Position numbers and translations under genes: made by a program. The notes under the pieces are model-generated. The model did no database searches, was not told where the DNA came from, and saw only the letters and a list, made by a program, of their open reading frames with translations. Shown here one piece after another: positions 12,801-27,400 of a stretch of 64,000 nt of DNA. The stretch lies in contig NC_080164.1 in NCBI RefSeq assembly GCF_950295315.1, positions 62,448,042 to 62,512,041 on the forward strand. Direction: 5' to 3'. How positions within the stretch are numbered: position 1 is the first letter of the stretch; the number at the start of each line of letters is the position of its first letter. Source of the stretch: Erinaceus europaeus (taxonomy: Eukaryota > Chordata > Mammalia > Eulipotyphla > Erinaceidae).

Positions 12801-15800
12801 AGGAAGCAGAATCTAGGAACCTGTTCTTTTGGCTAAGGTCATATTGAACATGTCCACAGCCTTCTTCCATGTCTCCTTGAAAAATGAAAAGCAGTGAGTG
12901 AATTGATATATAGCTTCAATGAGAAAATATTCAACCCAGACAACACTAATCAATTCCTCTAGCTTTATTTAAAGCAATTTAAGAGAAACATGTCACTTGC
13001 CTGTGCCGAACCATCTTTTGGATCAACAGACTTGCAGCTGACTGGTATACTCGAGGCAGCCAGGTTTCCAATGGGTGTGTCTTGACATTGATGGTGACCA
13101 CCTGAATGTTGAGGAGGTCAGCCAAACGTAGAAAGTTTGTTTTGTCTGCAGTGAAGAAACAACCTCAAAATACATACTGTATCACAATACTGTAACACTA
13201 AAGCTCAAGGGGTGAAGTCAAGTCAGCCTTTGGGTCTACATTTCACAGGTCAACTCCTGAACCCTCAAAAGGTGAAGGTCCATAGCCAATGAGTCAGTGA
13301 GGGGAAGTCTCACATCTGTTCTCTTTCAAACCCTCAGCCATTTCAGGACAGTCAACTCAAGTATGTGATTTTGCCAGTTTGCAGACGCCACTACCTCACT
13401 CCCTGTCTTCCACTCTCCTTTCATCCTCACACAGGCCAGCACTGATTTATTTTTTTATTTTTTATTATCTTTACTTTTTTATTGGATAGAGACATCCAGA
13501 AATAAAGAGGGAAGAGGGTCATAGAGAGGAAGAGAGATAGAGAGATATCTTCAACACTGCTTCACCACTTGCAAAAATTTCCCCCTGTAGGTGGGGACTG
13601 GGATCTCTAACACAGGTCCTTGTGCATTGTAACATATGTGCTCAAGCAGGTGTGCCACCACCCAGCTCTTTTTTTTTCTGTAATGAAGTAAAATGACATC
13701 AAACAGTATGTAAGTTTCTGATGTGCATCATTATAAATTTCTATCTGTATTTAATACATTATGTTCAATAACACAAGTCTAATTCCATCCTACAACATAC
13801 GGTTGGCCCCTTTTACCCAGTTTAACCATTCCTCTTCCCCCCATCTATTCTAGTAACCACTAGTTTAGTCTAAACATTTATTTTTATTTTAGCTTATTGT
13901 TTTTATGTTTTTTTTTATGTAGCACATATAAGTGAAATCTTAGAGTGTTTGTCTTTCTCCGCCTGAACTATTTCACTCAGGTTAATACCATCCAGGTACA
14001 CCTATATTGTTGCAGATGATAGGGTTTTATCTTTTTACAGCTGATTATATTCTATTTTGTTAACATGCCGCATGATATCTAACCACCTGTTGCTGGGGAA
14101 CTTTAGGTGTGTCTAACTTTTGAATATTATAAATAATACCACAGTGAACATGAAGAATACACAAGTCTCTGAAAATTGTGTTTTTGCATACTTCAGAAGT
14201 GGGATAACTGAATTGTGTGGAATTTTCTATTTTTATCTTTAAGATTCTCTATACTAGTTTCCATAATAGCCACACTAATTTACCTTCCCATCATCAGCAT
14301 ATAAGAGTTTACTATTCTCCATATCCTCTCCAACATTTGTTTCATTTTTTTTTTTGCTGGGGTTATTGCTGGGGCTCACTCAGTGCCTGCAACATGAATC
14401 CGCTGTTCCTGGAGGCCATTTTTTCCCCTCTTTGTTGCCCTTGTTGTTATAGCCTTGTTGTGGTTATTATTGTTATTGTTGATGTAGTTCATTTTTGGAT
14501 AGGACAGAGAAATGGAGAGAGGAGGGAAAGACAGAGAGGGGGAGAGAAAGATAGACACCTGCAGACCTGCTTCACTGCCTGTGAAGCGACTCCCCTGTAG
14601 GTGGGGACCCGGGGGCTCAAACCGAGATCCTTGCGCTGGTCCTTGTGCTTTGTGCCACATGCACTTAACCTGCTGCGCTACTGCCAGACCCCCCCCCCCC
14701 AAAATTTGTCTCTAATCCATCACTGCTTTAAGTGTTGACCCTGTTTTCCCAACTTCAGTCTCACTTTCCTTCCCTCCCTCCTATGATGCTCCAAAATAAA
14801 CATAATCTACATCCCTTCACTTGAGCCCCTTGTCCTCTTCCCACCTTTCCTCTCTTCTCAGGAACCTAATCAAACCCACAGTTTTCACAAGTTCCCACCA
14901 TCCCAATGGAAAAAAAAAACAAAACTGGGAATGGGATTGTATACGGCTGTTTCGTTTAATTGTCTAGCTACTTTATTTCTTTGTTTACCACAGTTTTGAT
15001 CCTTGACAAGCTGGAAATAAAAAAATTCACCACAGTTTACAGCTTGAAGGACCCTATGTTGAATGGTTGCCAAGGAAAGTGCATGTCCTTTCTTCCACCA
15101 TCAACAAAATACTAGGCCTGACATACTGGATGGAACAGTCCTAATGGAGGCACCAACTCAGTCTCTTAAAGATCTAGCAAACGTCATGTCCTGGCCAGAA
15201 GCATGGTGATGGACTACAAGGTTGAGGATATATATTCAGGAATCACTGGCAGGAACCTGTTAAATTCTGTGTACTAGGCTAAAGACCTTCTTCCACCCTG
15301 AATCTAAAACTCTTTACTGGAAGAAATTGGCATCACCCATATAACAGTGTCTTGCTATATGTTTCTTTTTTCCCCCCTGAATATAGATAGACTTCTTCCC
15401 AAAGTTCCTGGAGTCATTATCATTTTTGTGGGGTTTTTTTTCCTACACATGCATCATGGCAAAATAAAATTATGACTCATGGGACATTTCTCATCTTGTT
15501 TTTTTTTTTTCTTTTTTTTTTAACTATTTATTTGATAGAGATAGAAATTGAGAAGGGAAGAGAAGACAGAGAAGGAGAGAGACAGAGGAACACCTTCAGC
15601 CCTATTTCACCATTTGTGAAGCTTTCCCCCTGCAGGTGGGGACCAGGGGCTTGAACCTGGGCCCTTTGTGCATTGTAGTGTGTGCACTTAACCAGGTGCA
15701 CCACCACCTGACCCCCAACATTTAATTTAAATTATATTTAGTTATAGTCCCACCATCTTGTCTAATCTACTACTCTATTTAGATATGTTTCCATCCAGAC

Positions 15801-18800
15801 TTCTTGAAACTGGGGAAATGAGGATATTTTGGAGTTTGGGACAAATCTCATTCACGCTATATCTTTCCACATTGCTTCTATACCTGAACAATTGTTAATT
15901 GTTAATTTAATATATAAGTTTTAGACATGCATCACTAAAAATCAGCATGTGAGGAACAGGGAGGTAGTTCTACTGAAATGCCTTGAATGCTTGAGGCCCT
16001 AGGTTTGAGCCCTTGAAACACATGTGATACAGCATGCTCTAATGTATCACTGAACTGATAAAAAGATGAAAAAAATAATAAGTAACATGTCTTTATTACA
16101 TTAATTTCATCTAATTCTTTTTTAAATATTTATTTATTTTCCCTTTTTTTGCCCTTGTTGTTTTTCATTGTTATAGTTATTATTGTTGTTATTGATGTTG
16201 TCGCTGTTAGGACAGAGAAAAATGGAGAGAGGAGGGGAAGACAGAGAGGGGGAGAGAAAGAAAGACATCTGCAGACCTGCTTCACCGCCTGTAAAGTGAC
16301 TCTCCCGCAGGTGGGGAGCCAGGGGCTCGAACCAGGATCCTTCCACCCGTCCTTGCACTCTGTGCCACCTGCACTTAGCCCACTGCGCTACTGCCCGACT
16401 CCCAATTTCATCTAATTCTATTCTTCACGATACAATTGACTACCTTTGCCCAATTTGTCTCCTTTTTCCTTTTTGGCAATCATTAATTGATCCTATAGTC
16501 CAATAGATTATTATTGAGTTTTTTTTGTTCATTAGTTTGATTTCTTTATAAACCATGCATGTAAATGAGATCACATAGTATCTGTCTTATCCTGTGTGTA
16601 CAATAATTTTAATTTTTAAATATTTTAATTTTTTAATTAAAAAATTTCCACTAAGTGACTATCAGAAATTGAGGAAATTTTATGCATAGTAAAAATCCCA
16701 GATATTTAAGCCAGATGGCCTCCACTTCCTTTACTTTGCAGCTGCCTGGCATTGGGCAAGATACTTAACCTTTTTGACTCTCGGTTTGTATCCTGATAAA
16801 TGAGGATAACAAACATCCCCAACTCACTGAAAGGAAAGATCACATACCCACCAGGAACAAAAAAATAAGCCTGATATGTCTTACACATGATAAGCATAAC
16901 ACAAATATCAAGCAATGTTAAGTATCAGCTAGCACTAGATAAATTTTCAGCTTTTCACTTTTAAATATTTGAATGCAATTTAGGTGTTTATTAATACATA
17001 TGTCTTCTGTATTTAGATAGTCTCCCTAGAGCTAAACCCCAGATAGTGCTATAAGGTAAGAGTTTCTGTATAACTCACTACATGTTGGCAACACAGACAG
17101 GGAGGCCCTGTAAGATAGTGGAAGGACTCTAATTCTACTGTTGCATTGCCAATATTATTTTTATTTGCTATTTTAAGAACATAAAATAGTGTGGCCCGGG
17201 AGGTGGTGCAGTGAATAAAACTTTGAATTCTTAAGCATGAGATGCTGTATTCAATCCCATCATATGTGCCAGATTGATACCCTGGTTTGTTTGTTTATTT
17301 GTTTGTTTTTCCCAGAGCACTTTTGAGCTCTGGCTTTCAGTGATGGGGTGATGTGAGGGATTGAATGTAGGACTTTGGATTTTCAGGCATGAAAGCTACT
17401 AGCTTCTTCGAACATGAAGACCCCCAAATCTCATCTGCTAAATTCTTACCTTTAGGTTCCTGATTATTAAACAATTTGTTCTGCTTTATCTCTTAATGCT
17501 TTTTCAGCCACCAAGTTGCAGATGCTACCATGACACTAACCTGATGTTCCCAGGCAGACGACCTCACTAATGTGTCCTGGAATCCCACCTACCCAGAGTC
17601 CTACCACACTAAGGAAAGATAGAAACTGGCTGGGAGTATGGATAGACCTGTCATGCCATGTCCAGCAGAGAAGCAATTACAGAAACCAGACTTCCCACCT
17701 TCTTCACTCCATAATGATCCTGGGTCCATACTCCCGGAAGGAAAGAGAATAGGGAAGCTTCCAGTAGAGGGGATGGGATATGGAACTCTAGTGACGGGAA
17801 TTATATGGAATTTTACCCCTCTTATCTCACAATTTTGTCAATCATTATTAAGTCACTAATAAAAAAAGAAAAAAGTTTGTTCACATAGTCACTATGCTAT
17901 CTCTTCCACCCTTTCTGGATCTCTCTCTCTCCTTCTCCATCTCCTTCTTTCTCATAAATAAATAAAATATTTTGAATAAATCCTCATTTACTGTCATCAG
18001 TAGATTTCTGGAAGTTGTGATTTTTTAGCAAAACAATGTATCACAAATCCAATTTTGCTGTGGTTTGGCATTTTTCTGGTCACAAGTATCACCAAATTTC
18101 TAAGTACTGACCCAAAACACATCTAATGGTAAACAGTCAATTGTATATGCTCTCTTCCTCAATATACCTTTCTTCATATGCCTGTGAATATATTGTACAT
18201 ATATTTGGGATGTGGGAATAAACCTGATACCTGAGGAAAACCAATGCAAATGTGAGAGAAATGAAGAAAATTTATTCCACAATGAACCTGACCAGGAACC
18301 AAACTTTTCCCTCAGTATTACAGCCACCACCTTGAGAAACTCCCCCCTCTCAACCTCCTCTGGCCTTTTGAACTTGTGGAGAAAGGAAAGATGAAAGGCC
18401 AAGGCTACTTACCCATGTACCCTTTCTGCCCCTCATCACAGATCCTTAGAAGGAGCTCCAGGTGGGAACTGCTAATGTCTGGCGCCACAACTTTGACCAG
18501 CTGTCTCCATGGGGCCTCCTTAACCACAAACTCCGTGTCCATCTTGACTTTCAGAATGTTGAAAGCCTCTGTCATCTTGTGACGTTTCAGGTATGCCAGT
18601 TTGCGAATCTCATTCTTTAAAAAACAGATTTTCCTTCTTAGGAGAAATTTTCAGCAAAGACTCATTTCTTTATCCTAAACATCTCACAATCACTGAGGAG
18701 CCAAAGAGAAAATCACTGATGAGTCTGCTAACAAGTAAGGTTTAGAGCACTTCCCTAGCTCCAGGTTGCTAGCTAACCACTATCCACATAAACAGAATTC

Positions 18801-21800
18801 ATCTTACCAAGTGTCAATGTGGTGGCCCATCAGTACAGTGTGTGGTGAGAAACAGAGCAGCAGAAGGCAGGAAGGTCCAGACTCCACTCTGCCCAGGAGG
18901 AGGAAGTATTTCAGAGAGAAAGAAAACTGGAAATGCTCCTAAGAGGGGCATACACACAAGAGAGGGGAGAAAAAGAAAAAAGAAAAAAAAACCAGATCTA
19001 CCATTCAGTCAGTCAGGAAAGAGGAAGAAGATGGAGTGTGGACTTAAGGCAGAAAACTTAGGCTAGGAGTACTCTAAGTAGTAGTAGAAGGAAGAGGTAC
19101 GGGAAGAAGTTGGAGTCTGCCTGGAGGTGCCATCTACCCATCCACAGGAAACATTACAGAAAGAGAAGGCTGAACACTCCTCTTCAGGTTACAACTGGCA
19201 TCTGGTGCCCAGTCCTTTTTTTTTTTAATTTTTTTAATCTTTATTGATTTGATAGAGACAGCCAGAAGTTCAGAGCAAGGGGGATACAGTGAGAGAAGAC
19301 AGAGAGACACCTGCAGCACTGCTTCACCACTTGTGAAGCGTTCCCCCTGCAGGTGGGGACCAGGGGCTCGAACCCAGGTCCTTGCGCACTGTAACATGTG
19401 CACTCAACTAGGTGCGCCACCACCCGGCCCCTGGTGCCCAGTCCTAATGCACCACATCCTGTAAGCAGGTTACCCAATACCATACTCATTTGATGATTGG
19501 TTACATAGCTAGACTAAATGCCTAAAGGGTGCTTCTTTAAGGCTCATCTTTGCTGCATCAGAACTTCGCATAGTACCAGGCACATACGTACACTTGAGAT
19601 ATATTTGACTGTTGGAAAAGTTATGATGCATTTTTCTATGTTTTTCTATGCAAAAATGTGTCATGACTTTTCCGACAACTCAATATCTGTAAGGCCAGGG
19701 AAATATTTCAGTCTGTTATAGCACCAACTTGCATGCCTAAAGCCCTGGAGGCTACAGGCTCAACACTCTGCACCACCTTATGCCCAAAATGAGTAATAGT
19801 CTGGCCTTTTTTCACTTGCTCGCTCTCTGCCCTCTCATAATAAATAACTCTTTTTAAAGAAATGGCATGTTTGCTGACTGGTGCACCTAAGAGAAGATTT
19901 TGAAAAGAAACACTTGTGTAGGCATGCAGGAAGCATAGCAATAGTTCTGCTCAGGGGTAAAAAAGATGGGAGGAGACCAGACTCTCCAAGACAGTGCCTT
20001 CCACACAGGGGGCTGAAAAAGTCAGAAGTAGTTGAGTTCTTGAGAGGCCCAGCCTTTGGTTAGAAGCGTCTGAGTTTCCCACAGCACGTAAAAAATTTAT
20101 GACATCATCAAAGGTCACAGTGGTAGACTTGGTCCCACTTCTGCATGCATCTGAATTCTCCTGACTTTGAACTTGCCCCCGGGTGGTAAGGCAACTATGC
20201 AATGTAAATGTCAAAACATAAATATTTACATAATCAAGGGAGGGAGCCAGATGGTGGTGCACCTGGTTAAGTGCTCACATTTTAGTGCATAAGGATGTGG
20301 GTTCAAGGCCCTGGTCCCCACCTACAGAGGGAAAGCTTCACAACTGGTGAAGCAGGGTTTCAGGTGTCTCTGTCTCTCCTTCTACCTCAATTTCTCTGTG
20401 TCTCTACCCAATAATAAATAAATAATTTTTTCAAAAAACAGCATCAAAAGTACTAAAAGCCAAAAGTCACATTTTTCCTTAAGGAAAATAATTCTTGGCT
20501 GAAATGTTTCTCTGAGAAACTGATTTTACATAAATAAAAAAAGACAGTTAATTGGTAGTGAATTTGCTGGAGGGGGAGTGGGTAACAGTCAACTAGAAAT
20601 GTGTCCAAGTGAGATGGCGGAGGTAGTCAGGTTATCAATAAAGCACCCTATATCCAAGCACTCAGAAGAGGCCTCTGCCTCTCCAAAACCCTTTGATATC
20701 CTTCAGACTTGAATTAAACAAGTAAGTATAAGGGCAGAAATTGTTAACTTTAAAAACCTACTGAGGGTTGTGGAGACAGCATAGTGGTAATGCAAAAGAC
20801 TTTCTTGCCTGAGGCTCTGAGATCCCAGCTTCAATCCCAGGTACCACTATATGTCAGAGCTAAAAAAGACTGGTTAAAAAATAAACAGGGAGTCCGTCGG
20901 TAGTGCAACGGAAGGGTTAAGCACATGTGGCGCAAAGTTCAAGGACCAGCTAAGAATCCTGGTTCGAACCCCCCACTCCCCACCTGCAGGGGAGTCGCTT
21001 CACAGGCGGTGAAGCAGGTCTGCAGGTGTCTGTCTTTCTCTCCCCTTTTGTCTTCCCCTCTTCTCTCCATTTCTCTCTGTCTTATCCAACAATGACAACA
21101 ACAATAATAACTACAACAACAATAAATAAATAAATAAACAAACAAACAGAAGTTTCTGTTTCTACTTGAAGGTTAAAAGGGATTGGAATCTTGGAGAGTA
21201 TCTCTAGCTTCCAATCAAACGCAACATGTTTCAAAGAACTATGAGCAACTTGATGTATTAAAATTCAAAAGCAAAACAAGGTAACCAATTGCACTCACAT
21301 TCTCACACACTGTCAGACTAGAAAAGGACAGTTCCGGGAGTTGGGCGGTGGTGCAGTAGGTTAAGCGCGCAAAGAGCAAGGTGCAGTGTAAGGATCCCGG
21401 TTCGAGCCCCGGCTCCCCACCTGCAAGGGAGTCGCTTCACAGGAAGTGAAGCAGGTCTGCAGGTGTCTATCTCTCTCTCCCCCTCTCTGTCTTCCCTTCT
21501 TCTCTCCATTTCTCTGTGTCCTATCCTATCCAAAACAACTACAATAATAAAACAAAGGCAACAAAAGGGAATAAATAAATAAATACTAAAAAAAGAAAGA
21601 AAAGGACAGTTCCACTTAGGAGAAAAGAGCAAGGCATCAAATAAGTCTTCAGGCTCACCAGAGTAAAAATAAATAATGACACTTTCATATATTTAAAGAA
21701 TGTATTTATCAGCTCCCGATGCCACACCCCACCCAGATGACTGTTCCATGCCCTTGACTCCCATTTCATGCTTGTTACCTTTAAGTGCTTCCTGTAATTG

Positions 21801-24431
21801 TTATAGACCACAGCCAGAAAGACAGACATGAAGATGTAGGTATTGATGATGATGTAAGTTATAAAATACAGAGAATACCACCAATTGAAGTCATAGGCAG
21901 GCATCCTAGAAGGAAAAAATTACATTGCATGGTATTTCATATCTTTGGCCCACAGTGCATAAATTCAGCATTCATGGAAAATAGCCTCAAGTACACCTGA
22001 ATTATAGCACAAGAGAGGTGTCCTATTGCTTTCTTATTAAAAGTTTTTTATCTTATTAAAAGTTTTTTTTTAATAAGACAAGGAGAAACTGAAGGGAGAA
22101 AGAATAAGAGAGAAGGAAAAACACCTGCAACACTGCTTTCTGCTTGTGAAGTGTTCCTTCCTATAGCTGGGAACTGAGGGCTTGAACCTGGGTCCTTGTG
22201 CATGATAATATGTGTGCTCAGATGGGTGCACCACTACCCAGCCCCTTTCAGATTCTTTTTTTTTTCCATTTACTACTGGATAGAGACAGAGAGAAACTGA
22301 GAGGGAAATGAGAGAGAGAGAGAGAGACAGAGAGAGAGAGACCTGCAGCCCTGCTTTATCACTCATGAAGCTTTTCCCCTGTAGATGTGGAACAAGGGCT
22401 TGAACCTGGGTCCTGGTACACTGTAATTTGTGGTCTTAACTAGGTGTGCCACCACCTACCCCCTCAAATTCTTTTAAATATATCTGAATTTAGTTTTAAA
22501 TATAGAGAATAACTGCAATTGTGGTATTCAAAAATTTTATGACAAATATGAATAAACAATCAGTTTTTTTTTTTCTTTTTTGGTCAGCGCTTCTCATGTC
22601 CACAGACAAAGGCTCTTAACAAGATGATTTCTGTGATGGCAACTTGGCCATAGACATGAACTAAGAACACACATACATAACATCCGGACTGTTCGCAGTA
22701 GTGACCAGCACATAGAGTTCAAAGGCTATCTCCAGAATGTTGGTGAAGTAGGGTGATCCTTCCACTGTTTTAAGACCCCTAAAAAGGAATGAAAAGAGAA
22801 GAGTGTGTGTGTGAATAACCCACACACATAAATGAAATGATGGTATCTAAGAGATCTTTCCCCTTTCAAGAGTACTCCTGGGATGTTGAGAGAGATTTTT
22901 TCCCCCTTTCAAGAGCATTCCTGAAGTGTTTGAAAGAAGAACAAAGTGTCAGTAACAGATTCTGTTACCAGCAGGGCGAATCTAACACATAAGTAAATTC
23001 ACAGGCAGAAACTTCTGGAGCAGCGTGCTCACCTATCCCCAAAAAGTTTCAAGGCCATAAGGGAGAAGATGAGCACGCTGAACATAAACAAGAGGAAGAC
23101 GTAGAGGATGTCGGGCAGAGTGTTCCGGATGCTTCGGAAAGCCCTTCGGATCTGAGGAGATAAAATTTCATTTCATTTGAAAGATATAAGCCTATTTTCA
23201 GCAAAAAAGAAAAGAAAAAAAAGCAAGGCCTCAGGTATCTTAAACATATCCTTACCTGACGACTTTCAGGAAAGTTAATTAAGAAGACTGGCCTTAAGGC
23301 CCTAGACCATCGAACACTGTGGATGTTCACAGTTTCCAGGGACCCATAGATAATTAGGTCAATCAAGGTCAGCTGTGAGAGACACAGGACAAAGATGTCA
23401 GTATCACACTGATAGGGGACAGAGGAAGTAGCTGTGAAAATTCATGTTCACTGACCCAGAAGGAGGGTCACAACATGCCTTGTGAAATGGCAAGTTTCAT
23501 AAACAGCATAATTCTAGTTCTGTAATGCTATATTAATAATAATGGCTGCTTTTTTTGTTTACTATGTAATATGGGTTAAAAAGTACCAGGGATTATGTAG
23601 CATGGATTAAAAGTTAAAGATCATTCCATTTTCTTCTCATCACACCCCTAAAGTGGGCATTATTTTCAGATGGAGACACTTGAAGCATTGAGTGAGTGAG
23701 CATGTGGCTCCTGGTCACATAGCTAATGAGGTCAAATTGGTGACTAACCCAGGATGCCTGGCACCACAGACTTTGTATACTCCTATATTAAATTATGTTG
23801 AATTTGAAGTTTTCTTCAACCTGGCATATAAAAGGTTAGGAGAGGTGAGGGGTTGGGGAGACAGCATAATGGTTATGCAAAAGACTTGAGTGCCTGAGGC
23901 TTCAAGCTCCAAGGTTCAGTCCCCAGCACCACCATTAACCAGTGCTAAGCAGTGCTATAGTGTTTCTCTCTGTGTCTTTCTATTATCTCTCATTAAAATA
24001 AAGTAAATAAAATACTAAAAAATAACAGAGGTGAGAATATCTAGAATACAGAAAACTTCTAAAAAACCTTTGTCAAGTTTGTGATCGTCAGAGAACAATA
24101 ACAAATCCATTGTATTTTAGGGGGAAAAAAGTGAAAAGGATAATCTGTTATCATCAAAACTATTAATTTGTTCTGTTTGGTAGTAGATTCAGGTGTGTGC
24201 AGTGAGCCACAATACGGGAAGAAATGAGACACTGACATACAAAGAGAGTTTCCCTGGAATATGATGTTGGAGAAGGCCTTTCGGCTAGGTTTAGGCTTAG
24301 AGGGAGGTTTAAAATTATCAAAATCATGACCCAGGAGATGGCACAATGAATCAGGTGTTGGACTTAAAAACAGAGTCCTGAGTTCGATCCCCAGCATTGA
24401 ACTTGTAGCAGAGTGATGTTCTGGTTCAATG

Positions 24432-24480
<49 letters not shown>

Positions 24481-27400
24481 TAAACACACAAAGGAATGGA
24501 CAAATCTCAGAAATGCTGAGAATTGGGGCAGAAAGACACAGTAAAGAATTCTGGGGATGAGATGATAGAAAAAGAAAATATGACAAGGGCTGATGACAGG
24601 TGGCTTTGAAAATCAAATTAGAGTCTCTAAGACTTGGTGAGGACTATGGTGGTCATCACTGAGAAGGCAGAGGCACAGAAATTTCGTGGTGAGTAAAGTG
24701 GTGGACTATACCTTAATCTATTTTTCTAGCCATTATTAAATCACTAATAAGTTTATCTCTGGCTTATGGTGGTGCCAGGGGCTGAACAAACTATTTCTTA
24801 ATCAGTGAAGTTTAAATGTTAAGTATATCCTCTTCTTTAAGTTACTTTCACCTATTTTCAGGTCACTTTTATTCTGGCATTACTATGTCTTGTTTCTCCT
24901 TTAATTCGAAGTGCATTTGTTATATTGAAATATCCCCACTGATGTATTTTCCCTAATTGCTCTTGGGTTGTGATTTGTTTACAGCTGTGCTAACTTGCTA
25001 CACCAAGCCTGTCATTGTCGCTTCAACCAAGTGAAATCTATTGAGTCCTTTTCCTTCATTGTTTCTGCTTTTGACCAACCCCAAACTCTTTTAACAGAAC
25101 TGTAATGAATACCCACCGCTATGGTTAACATGACGCAGATATTTTTTGTATCCTTCCAGAAAACCCTTTGAGGAGTGACTTTCGCAAAATGTACGAGTCT
25201 CCCAAAAAACGCAGTCAGACAGAGCACTTCTGCTATGGAGGTAGCCTGCATAGAGAACACAGAGACTAAGCACAACACCGTGCCGTCTGGAGATTCCACA
25301 TGAATTTACACTGACTTGAAGAACACACACACACACTTTGAGAATTAGCTGTATTTCTTAATTTTACTGAAATTTGCAAAGAAATTCTTTGCTGGTTGGA
25401 ATGGCTTCTTCCTCCTAAAAGGAACCCTGCCCTTAGCCACCAATTCCACTAGCAGGGCTTTTCTGGAAGGATGGAATCAGCAGAAAGTATTTTCCCAGGG
25501 AAGAAGTCAGGTCCAGCAGAGGAAGTTTTTTTTTTCACCACCTCCTGGGCCACTTATGAGTCTCTCATGGGAGGAAGATGTTTTTTATCCACTCAAATTC
25601 CCCGTGTTCATATTCAGAACAAACATCTAGAAGTTTAATTTCTCTAGTAGCAGACGAGCTCTCCAGAGATGTGTTTTGAAATGGCAGTTCATTTCTCAGT
25701 CATCTCTGCCACTGCCACCTGCATTTGGCTGGATAGAGGAGAAAAGGGGGTGGGGGCACTGAGACATAGTGGAAGGATCTGACCATCTCCCTCTGCAGGC
25801 TACAAGGCAGCAACTTTACATTTCCTGGAAACAGCTAGACATGCAGCTTGGGACTGCCACCCATGTTTGAACTCCGTTGTCATGAGGCAGTAACGGCTCC
25901 CAAAGAAGGGCACTTTTCTCCATCAATGGGAGTGCAGGAATCAGGAAGAGACAAAGAAAGAGGCAATTTTGTTTAGGCTAGAAAGATGGCAAGATATGGG
26001 GAAAGGAGTGGAGTAAATGGACTTGCAAAGGAACAGGGAGTTAGAGGCTGACTGCACACTAAAACCAACAGATGGCACAATACTCCTCCCCACAACCCAG
26101 AATTCCCAGGAATACTGGGCACATGCATAAGTTGCAGCTCCATACAAGCCTTCCAGTCTCAATCTGTTTATGTTTGAAGGGCTACAGAAACTATCAAGAT
26201 CAGGCTTGCAAAAGCTCCAAGACACCCCTGTTCACAATAAAATTTACTTGATAATGAAGCATCTGACCAAAGCCTTCCCTAAGCACATTTGATTTTAGAG
26301 ACTTGAAATATAAATCCTGGCTAAAGGAACACTTTGAAGTTCAGGCAGCTAACCCACAGTGGCATGTGACTAATAATAGGGGTGAGAACTCAAAAACAGT
26401 TGCAACAGACTGGAAAGAAGACTCCACTGAATCCTCACCATAGCCATCATGGCCCAGCTCAGGAGGCTCTACCTGGGTCTGTGCATACACCGCTCTGTGC
26501 TTCATTAGATTATGTGTTTTGCTTGACAGTCACTGAGCTTGAAGCTTTCTCCTAGAGGTTTCAATCATTGCAGAATACTAACTATATAGTTATGTGGCAG
26601 ATACCACTTTGGCGGCCCCCAATGAACCACAATCTCAGTTCCTATCCCTTCATGCTGGGTCCTTCCATGTTGACTTAGGAGTTGGGATCCAGGCAGTGGT
26701 GTACCAATTTAAGTGCATATATTACAGTGCACTAGGACCCAGGTTCAAGCCCCTGGTTCCTACCTGTAGGGGGAAAGCTTCATGAGTGGTGAAGCAGGGC
26801 TACAAGTATCTCTCTGTTTCTTTCCCTCTCTACCTCCCCCTCTCCTCTCAATTTTCCTCTTTTTCTATCCAATAATAAATAAATAAAAACACAAAAAGAG
26901 AGTACACACAAGGGAGTTGGGTGCTAGCGCAGCAGGTTAAGTGCAAGTGGCTCAAAGTGCAAGGACCAGCGTAAGTATCCCAGTTCGAGCCTCTGGCTCC
27001 CCACCTGCAGGAGATCGCTTCACAGGTGGTGAAACAGGTCTGCAGGTGTTTGTCTTTCTCTTCCCTTCTCTGTCTTCCCCTCCTCTCTCCATTTCTCTCT
27101 GTCCTATCCAATAATGATGACATCAACAACAATAGCTACAACAATAAAAAGGGCAACCACAACAAAAAAATAAATATTTTAAAAAAGAGAGAGTGTGCAT
27201 ACATGGGGGTAGATGACATATGGTTATGCAAAAAGACTCTCATGCCCGAGGTGTTAAAATCCAAGGTTTAATCCCCTGCACCACCATAAGCCAGAGCTGA
27301 TTAATGCTCTGGGGAAAAAAAAAAAAAGAAAAAGAAAACACAAGATTAATTTAGGGCTTGGACACCAAACGAGCTTTAGCCAATAGCATCAATAAGTGTC

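Noticed and set aside
20886..21000. tRNA gene-like heads (A and B boxes) here and at many places
   Set aside because: They do not fold as full tRNAs and continue into SINE bodies with A-rich tails.
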